Positions 5,564 through 9,206 of a DNA stretch of 9,206 bases are shown piece after piece. Each line of letters starts with the position of its first letter. Position 1 is the stretch's first letter. Made by a program: the position numbers and the translations under genes. Source of the DNA: Candidatus Heimdallarchaeota archaeon (lineage in GTDB: Archaea > Asgardarchaeota > Heimdallarchaeia > Heimdallarchaeales > Heimdallarchaeaceae); the NCBI GenBank assembly GCA_030628305.1, contig DAOVRE010000047.1, positions 1 to 9,206 on the forward strand, written 5' to 3'. The notes beneath the pieces were generated by a model. The model did not search any database. It was not told the DNA's origin and was given only the letters and a program-made list of their open reading frames with translations.

Positions 5564-6832
5564 TTAAGCAATAATTTCTCCAACGCCTATTAACCGAAAT
5601 CTTCCAGAAATACGTCTAGATATTGCAACAAGGCTTTTTGTTCTCGCTGCTACGTCTCTACTCAATTTAATTTGTGCTTCCTTTCCTTTGATTTCTGTAA
5701 TTGATCCTGAAGTTTTTGCAGTTCCAACATTAAGCATTAGTGTCTCCCCTTGTGCAAGAGGTTGGACTTTTGTTATTTCTTCTGACCCAACAACATATTC
5801 GAGCAATCGAATTTTGAGACTCAGTGTTGAACGTATTGGCGGTGAGTCTCCCGGTTTTGTTATGATGTTTCCTCCCATTTTGTCCGATTTTATAAATGAT
5901 GGATCTAATTCTGTGCCTAAGGCAACCAAACCACCGGAATGGGCACTATCTACTAAACCTTGCTCCCCTATTGCAATGCTTATTACCTTTGTTGTAATCT
6001 CTTGATACGCGGACTTATTTCCTTTTTTGATTAAAATACCGGGAACAATCTCAATATCTTCCCCTACGTTGATTTGACCTTGAATAACTGATCCACCCAA
6101 CACTCCACCTTTGAGGTTTTTTGGTGTTGTACCAGGTCTATTGATATCAAAGGACCGTGCTACATGCATCTCAAATGGACTATTTATGTCAATATCTGGT
6201 GTTGGAATATTTTTTTCAATCTCACAGATTAACACGTCAAGATTAGCTCCATGCATAGCGCTTATTGGAATTATTGGCGCGTCTTCTGCAATTGTCCCCT
6301 TAACAAAGTCCTTAATTTCTTGGTAGTTTCTTTTAGCTTCTTCTTCTGTGACTAATTCTATTTTATTCTGAGCGATGACGATATTCTTGATTTGAAGAAT
6401 TTCCATAGCAGCAAGATGTTCCCTTGTTTGAGGTTGAGGACATCTTGAATTTGCAGCAATTAGAAGGATTGCACCATTCATCAATGTAGCACCAGAAAGA
6501 AGAGTTGCCATCAAGACTTCGTGACCTGGGCAATCAACAAATGATACTCGTCTGATTAGTTCTGAAGGTGCTCCACATTTGAGACATTTTTTCTCCACAG
6601 TATATGCTTCTGGTTCTGGGCACTTTGGGCACTTGCGAAATTCTGTATCTGCATACCCCAATCTGATGGATATACCTCTTTTCAATTCTTCAGAATGATC
6701 ATCTGGGAATTTACCAGTTAAAGCTTGTACCAGTGTAGACTTTCCGTTATCAACATGTCCAATGGTTCCAATATTGACAACTGGTTGTTGGATTTTTTTC
6801 TTTTCTTTTGTAGGGGGAACTTTTTCACTCAT
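5564..6832 (-). CDS. eif2g: Translation initiation factor aIF2, gamma subunit
   Basis: This is the GTPase core of archaeal/eukaryotic initiation factor 2, which carries initiator Met-tRNA to the small ribosomal subunit. From the chosen ATG it is 422 residues, a normal length. G1 is GHVDNGKST (25-33), G3 is DCPGH (100-104), G4 is AQNKIE (154-159) and G5 is SAMHG. The zinc knuckle typical of the gamma subunit is present: Cys68, Cys71, Cys83, Cys86. Domain II and III motifs follow (HVARSFDINRPG, GGNIITKPG, and the C-terminal RFRLIGVGEI). The G1 motif has Asn where many archaeal members have a second His. An in-frame TTG at 6859 would add nine residues, but GAGG at 6841-6844 lies 8 bases before the ATG at 6832, so that start is preferred. 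It is first gene of a two-gene operon with the PIN nuclease and is transcribed divergently from rpo7. Confidence 0.97.
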   Translation of the reverse strand: MSEKVPPTKEKKKIQQPVVNIGTIGHVDNGKSTLVQALTGKFPDDHSEELKRGISIRLGYADTEFRKCPKCPEPEAYTVEKKCLKCGAPSELIRRVSFVDCPGHEVLMATLLSGATLMNGAILLIAANSRCPQPQTREHLAAMEILQIKNIVIAQNKIELVTEEEAKRNYQEIKDFVKGTIAEDAPIIPISAMHGANLDVLICEIEKNIPTPDIDINSPFEMHVARSFDINRPGTTPKNLKGGVLGGSVIQGQINVGEDIEIVPGILIKKGNKSAYQEITTKVISIAIGEQGLVDSAHSGGLVALGTELDPSFIKSDKMGGNIITKPGDSPPIRSTLSLKIRLLEYVVGSEEITKVQPLAQGETLMLNVGTAKTSGSITEIKGKEAQIKLSRDVAARTKSLVAISRRISGRFRLIGVGEIIA

Positions 6833-6840
6833 TAAATTTT

Positions 6841-6844
6841 CCTC
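6841..6844 (-). promoter_or_regulatory. Shine-Dalgarno deciding the aIF2 gamma start
   Basis: GAGG on the minus strand, 8 bases upstream of the ATG at 6832. It lies inside the longer TTG-initiated reading and so supports the shorter protein. Confidence 0.6.
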
Positions 6845-6894
6845 AATATTTCTACTCAATAGTTACCAAATCTTATTGACTATCTTTAGATGAA

Positions 6895-6917
6895 CCTATT
6901 TAAGTTTGTTTTTAAAC
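6895..6917 (-). promoter_or_regulatory. Promoter elements for aIF2 gamma-PIN
   Basis: On the minus strand, GTTTAAAAACA (6907-6917) is followed by CTTAAATAGG (6895-6904). The second is a good archaeal TATA-box candidate; a start about 25 bases downstream, near 6872, would give a leader of about 40 bases before the ATG at 6832. The first is an exact copy of the box upstream of rpo7. Confidence 0.4.
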
Positions 6918-7040
6918 TAAAGTAATCTATCAAAAACCTTCCGTTTAACATAATATTTTTTGCAAACAAGTAATCAGTCTTTGTATTGCTAAAGTTACAT
7001 TCTTAGCGTTAGATTCAAGGAAACTATTAGCTATGAGTAT
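6918..7040. other. Core of the divergent intergenic region
   Basis: This AT-rich stretch lies between the two sets of promoter elements. No RNA gene, long repeat or convincing coding frame is seen. Its position suggests room for two independent promoters. Confidence 0.4.
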
Positions 7041-7051
7041 GTTTAAAAACA
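7041..7051 (+). promoter_or_regulatory. TATA-like box for the rpo7-spt4-eS24-eS31 operon
   Basis: GTTTAAAAACA lies 45 bases before the TTG start of rpo7. A transcription start near 7070-7075 would leave a leader of about 20-25 bases. The identical 11 bases occur on the opposite strand upstream of aIF2 gamma. Confidence 0.4.
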
Positions 7052-7095
7052 TTAGAAAAGAACGAGAATTGAATAATTAAACGAGATGGTTTTGC

Positions 7096-7671
7096 TTGTA
7101 CTATAAGGTAAAAGTAAAGGATACATTAAGGGTTCCCCCTAACAGATTTGATGATGAGCTTGCTAAAGTATTAGCAGAAATAGCAAGGGAAGGATTCGAA
7201 GGCAAAATTGACCCTGATTTAGGTTTCATTGTGGCAGTTACAGAAATAAACGAAATTTTTCAAGGAAAATTAATTGCCGGAGACGGAGGTTCCTATTATG
7301 AAGCTGCTTTTGAATTGTTGTGTTATTTGCCTGAAATAAATGAAATTGTTTCTGGAGAGGTCGTGGAATGTGTAGATTTTGGCGCATTTATCAGAATAGG
7401 AACTATTGATGCTTTATGTCATGTTTCTCAAATCGCAGATGATTATTTCCGTTATATCCCAAAAAATGCTGTTCTACGTGGAGATAAATCCAAACGAGAT
7501 TTATTGGTAAACACAAGGGTACGCGCAAGAATAATCGCTGTAAGTATAGGTAAGTCCGCTATAAGAGTTGGTTTAACAATGCGTCAAGACGCTCTAGGAA
7601 CAAATGAATGGATTGAAGAATGGAAAGAGGAGTTAAAAAATCCTAAGAAAAAAGCAGAGGAGGCTTCATGA
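7096..7671 (+). CDS. rpo7: DNA-directed RNA polymerase stalk subunit Rpo7 (RpoE1)
   Basis: This is the archaeal counterpart of eukaryotic Rpb7, forming the polymerase stalk with Rpo4 and helping promoter opening and RNA binding. The protein has 191 residues: an N-terminal tip domain (1-80, beginning YYKVKVKDTLRVPP) and an S1 RNA-binding domain (GEVVECVDFGAFIRIG from residue 87, through IRVGLTMRQ near 163). A Lys/Glu-rich tail follows. The start is a TTG; it is the only plausible in-frame start, since a stop lies at 7078-7080 and the nearby ATG at 7086 is in another frame. The family normally begins M-Y-Y, which fits. GAGATGGT upstream could serve as a weak Shine-Dalgarno. It is the first gene of the plus-strand operon, and its end carries the ribosome-binding site of spt4. 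Confidence 0.96.
   Translation: MYYKVKVKDTLRVPPNRFDDELAKVLAEIAREGFEGKIDPDLGFIVAVTEINEIFQGKLIAGDGGSYYEAAFELLCYLPEINEIVSGEVVECVDFGAFIRIGTIDALCHVSQIADDYFRYIPKNAVLRGDKSKRDLLVNTRVRARIIAVSIGKSAIRVGLTMRQDALGTNEWIEEWKEELKNPKKKAEEAS
7657..7663 (+). promoter_or_regulatory. Strong Shine-Dalgarno for spt4 inside rpo7
   Basis: GAGGAGG lies within the last codons of rpo7, 9 bases before the spt4 ATG. It is the strongest such motif in the window and supports the start. Confidence 0.7.
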
Positions 7672-7672
7672 T

Positions 7673-7861
7673 ATGTCCAAAGCTTGTAGAGTGTGTCACA
7701 TAATCATGGATAAAACTGCTAGTATTTGTCCAAGTTGTAAAACACAAGATATTTCTTCTGAATACACAGGTGAAATTTTTATCCTAAAACCAGAAGAAAG
7801 CGACGTTGCTAAGAGAATGAAGATTTATAAAAAAGGACATTATGCTCTTCGAGTCCGGTGA
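7673..7861 (+). CDS. spt4: Transcription elongation factor Spt4 (RpoE2)
   Basis: This small zinc protein partners with Spt5 (NusG-like) to form the elongation factor that clamps RNA polymerase. The 62 residues match the archaeal family length. Zinc ligands are Cys5 and Cys8 (CRVC) and Cys19 and Cys22 (CPSC), and the C terminus GHYALRV corresponds to the family's G-x-YA-(I/L)-(K/R)-V strand. The ATG lies one base after the rpo7 stop and is preceded by GAGGAGG. The last bases overlap the GTG of the next gene (GTGA), so the three genes are translationally coupled. Confidence 0.95.
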   Translation: MSKACRVCHIIMDKTASICPSCKTQDISSEYTGEIFILKPEESDVAKRMKIYKKGHYALRVR

Positions 7862-8409
7862 ACTTGTTGAATCAAGTAAAACCTAGTTCATATTTTCTCC
7901 CCCAAAATCAAAGAAAGCATTTTAAGAACCCTTTAGGGAAAATTATTAAGAATCGACAAGACATTGTTAAATTCGTTAATATGCTATCTCAAGACGATTC
8001 AACCCCCAAGGTAATAGCGGTGGGGGATGCAACCACACAAGTACTTGTAGAGCTGTCATTTATTCCTGACATTACTATTATAGATGAACATGTGCAAAGG
8101 GAGAAAGTTCCATTATTAGAAATTAAGAATGCTTCTGTTGTAGAAATATCCAACCAAGCAGGTTACATAATGCAAAGTGCATGGATTGAAATTATTAATA
8201 GTCTAAAAATTGAAGATAACAAAATTATTATAAAAATAATAGGTGAAGAGGATTTACTAGTTCTTCCAACTATTCTTGAAGCTCCACTAGATTCAAAAGT
8301 CTTATATGGACAGCCTAATGAAGGGTTAGTAGTAGTGTCAGTTACTGAAGAAGTAAAAAAAAGTGTTTGCGAATTATTACTTAAAATGGTGAAAATTAAT
8401 GAAGATTGA
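7858..8409 (+). CDS. GTP-dependent dephospho-CoA kinase (DUF359 family)
   Basis: This enzyme phosphorylates dephospho-CoA with GTP, the last step of archaeal coenzyme A synthesis, and is unrelated to bacterial CoaE. The 183 residues show the family's order of motifs: NPLGKII near 24-30, AVGDATT (54-60), IIDEH (74-78), NQAG (99-102), GEEDLLVLP (129-137), and APLDSKVLYGQPNEG (142-156). Asp57, Asp76 and the GEED acidic group are likely to bind metal and nucleotide. The second motif, often D-x-K in this family as I recall it, reads D-E-H. The GTG start overlaps the spt4 stop as GTGA, a typical coupled junction; the next ATG in frame is too far in. Its place between spt4 and eS24 is a known archaeal gene order, which supports the assignment. 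Confidence 0.9.
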   Translation: MNLLNQVKPSSYFLPQNQRKHFKNPLGKIIKNRQDIVKFVNMLSQDDSTPKVIAVGDATTQVLVELSFIPDITIIDEHVQREKVPLLEIKNASVVEISNQAGYIMQSAWIEIINSLKIEDNKIIIKIIGEEDLLVLPTILEAPLDSKVLYGQPNEGLVVVSVTEEVKKSVCELLLKMVKINED

Positions 8410-8695
8410 TATCATTGAGAAAAATGAAAATAAATTATTAGAGCGAACAGAAATAAATGTTAAAGTTGATCATGTTGGGCAACCAGTTCCTAAACGTGAA
8501 GAATTTTTGTCAAAATTTGCTGCTCTTTTAAATAAAGAAAGAAATCAAGTAGTTTTAATTAAGCTAGAAGCTAAATATCGGGAAGGAAAAAGTACAGCGC
8601 TTGTTCATGTCTATGAAACAGCTGAAAGAGCAATCGCTGTTGAAAAAAAGTTTCTCTTAAAAAGATCAGGAATAATCCAAGAAAAAGCAGAGTGA
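8399..8695 (+). CDS. rps24e: Small ribosomal subunit protein eS24
   Basis: This is a structural protein of the archaeal/eukaryotic small subunit, 98 residues, the usual archaeal length. Recognisable landmarks are the N-terminal strand with NKLLERTEI, the VKREEF-like segment (PVPKREEF), and the central KYREGKSTALVHVYET, close to the family's conserved F/Y-G-x-G-K-(S/T) segment followed by a strand. The start overlaps the end of the kinase gene by 11 bases, and GGTGA at 8388-8392 lies 6 bases upstream of the ATG. It is followed within nine bases by eS31, the normal order in archaea. Confidence 0.94.
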   Translation: MKIDIIEKNENKLLERTEINVKVDHVGQPVPKREEFLSKFAALLNKERNQVVLIKLEAKYREGKSTALVHVYETAERAIAVEKKFLLKRSGIIQEKAE

Positions 8696-8704
8696 GTGTA
8701 AGAA

Positions 8705-8872
8705 ATGAGTTCAACACATAAAAGGTATGAAGCAGACGGAGATAAAGTCGTTAGATTAAAGAAAGAATGTGAAAGGTGTGGAGACGCCGTATATATGGCA
8801 GGACACTCAGACAGATGGACTTGTGGAAAGTGTGGATACACAATTTATAAGCGCGGTCGAAAGGCAACATAA
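8705..8872 (+). CDS. rps27ae: Small ribosomal subunit protein eS31 (S27ae)
   Basis: This 55-residue zinc ribosomal protein is the archaeal form without the ubiquitin fusion found in eukaryotes. It begins MSSTHKRYE, with zinc-binding pairs Cys22-x2-Cys25 (CERC) and Cys40-x2-Cys43 (CGKC). The central GHSDRWTCGKCGYT is close to the family pattern H-x-x-R-x-x-CGKCGYT, and the tail is basic (KRGRKAT). It lies nine bases after eS24 and is the last gene of the plus-strand operon. The upstream GTGAG is a weak ribosome-binding site, so coupling to eS24 is likely. Confidence 0.94.
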   Translation: MSSTHKRYEADGDKVVRLKKECERCGDAVYMAGHSDRWTCGKCGYTIYKRGRKAT

Positions 8873-9022
8873 CTTCTTTCTTTCAATATAGAAAAATTTA
8901 ACATGCTTTCCCTCAATTTTTATCTGGCGAATGACTGGTTGAGACGGCTTAGATGTGCTTCACACAAAGGATATAAAAGCGGGAAAAGGACGCCATCATC
9001 TCTTAATATCATTTTACTGTAA
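8873..9022. other. Gap after eS31 with possible terminator
   Basis: Just after the eS31 stop there are pyrimidine-rich tracts (CTTCTTTCTTTC at 8873-8884, TTTTT at 8917-8921) that could end the ribosomal operon in the U-rich archaeal manner. From about 8922 the base composition becomes visibly richer in G and C (GGCGAATGAC, GAGACGG, AGCGGG, GGACGCC) than the operon. No RNA gene or long inverted repeat is apparent. Confidence 0.4.
8970..8979 (+). promoter_or_regulatory. TATA box for the IS607-like gene
   Basis: GATATAAAAG is a good archaeal TATA-box match. A start roughly 25 bases downstream, near 9000, precedes the open frame that begins after the stop at 9020-9022. Confidence 0.45.
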
Positions 9023-9097
9023 GCAACAGCTGAAGAAATATTGCTCAATCTTGCCAAAAAACAGAAAATTTTTCGTAAGAGCAGTAAAATTAGAACT

Positions 9098-9206
9098 ATG
9101 TTAGTAAGAATTGGCATAGCAGCATACATGCAAGGAGTATCAGCTAGCACTATGAGGGGGTGGGAGAAGGAAGAAAGACTCCTCCCTTGCAAGAGGACAA
9201 GAGGAG
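9098..9206 (+). CDS. IS607-like serine recombinase, N-terminal MerR-type helix-turn-helix (3' end cut by window)
   Basis: The 36 visible codons begin MLVRIGIAAYMQGVS and continue STMRGWEKEERLLP and CKRTRG. This matches the MerR-type DNA-binding start of IS607-family transposase TnpA, whose usual pattern is RIGxAAxxxGVSxxTxRRWEKEG...P.RTxGGHRRY; here the second R of RRW is Gly. Family members continue into a serine recombinase domain, which lies beyond the window. The frame is open back to a stop at 9020-9022, so a TTG start at 9041 is also possible and would add 19 residues of helical, basic sequence. No strong Shine-Dalgarno is seen at either place. In complete elements a tnpB gene often follows. 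A MerR-type regulator unrelated to transposition is an alternative. Confidence 0.65.
   Translation, partial: MLVRIGIAAYMQGVSASTMRGWEKEERLLPCKRTRG

Noticed and set aside
5688..6326. Two open frames on the plus strand (5688-6005 and 6111-6326)
   Set aside because: Both are antisense to aIF2 gamma.
7033..7080. 15-codon upstream frame before rpo7 (ATGAGTATG...TAA)
   Set aside because: It is very short, overlaps the proposed TATA box and so would not be transcribed from it, and lacks a good ribosome-binding site.
8611..8841. Open frame on the minus strand
   Set aside because: It is antisense to eS24 and eS31, which are certain.
8920..9192. 90-codon open frame on the minus strand
   Set aside because: The plus strand here encodes an IS607-like N terminus; the minus-strand translation matches nothing I recognise and looks like its shadow.
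1..9206. tRNA, rRNA, CRISPR array or long repeat
   Set aside because: Scanning both strands by eye found no tRNA T-arm signature in a plausible context, no regularly spaced repeats and no rRNA-like sequence. A covariance-model search would be needed to exclude small RNAs.

Overview
The window comes from an AT-rich archaeon. The evidence is a set of archaeal/eukaryotic information-processing genes: aIF2 gamma, the RNA polymerase stalk subunit Rpo7 (RpoE1), Spt4 (RpoE2), ribosomal proteins eS24 and eS31, and an archaeal GTP-dependent dephospho-CoA kinase (DUF359). Short Shine-Dalgarno motifs (GGAG, GAGG, GAGGAGG, GGTGA) and TATA-like boxes are visible. Low GC and overall protein character would suit an Asgard or other mesophilic uncultured archaeon, but the sequence alone does not settle the lineage.

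Layout: the window is organised around a divergent promoter region at about 6833-7095. To the right, on the plus strand, is a tightly packed operon: rpo7, spt4, DUF359 kinase, eS24 and eS31, with overlaps or gaps of a few bases. To the left, on the minus strand, are aIF2 gamma and a PIN-domain nuclease, then a 127-base gap, then a second minus-strand operon that runs off the left edge. Its transcription order is: HD-domain hydrolase, beta-decarboxylating dehydrogenase (isocitrate/homoisocitrate/isopropylmalate type), a divergent aconitase-family large subunit, its small (swivel) subunit, and a second aconitase-family protein. In this last protein the large-subunit domains are followed by a linker and the beginning of a fused swivel domain, which is cut by the window edge. 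At the far right, a promoter-like TATA box precedes the start of an IS607-like recombinase (MerR-type helix-turn-helix), also cut by the window edge.

How the genes fit together: the right operon and aIF2 gamma/PIN form the familiar archaeal transcription-translation cluster, here split by a divergent promoter. The left operon looks like a 2-oxoacid chain-elongation or TCA-like module (malate-type hydroxyacid isomerisation, then oxidative decarboxylation), but with two dehydratases for one dehydrogenase. One dehydratase has canonical catalytic residues and is fused to its swivel domain. The other is a two-subunit enzyme whose large subunit lacks the usual Asp-His dyad. No condensing enzyme (citrate, homocitrate or isopropylmalate synthase) is present, so the substrate cannot be named. 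This operon is the most interesting part of the window.
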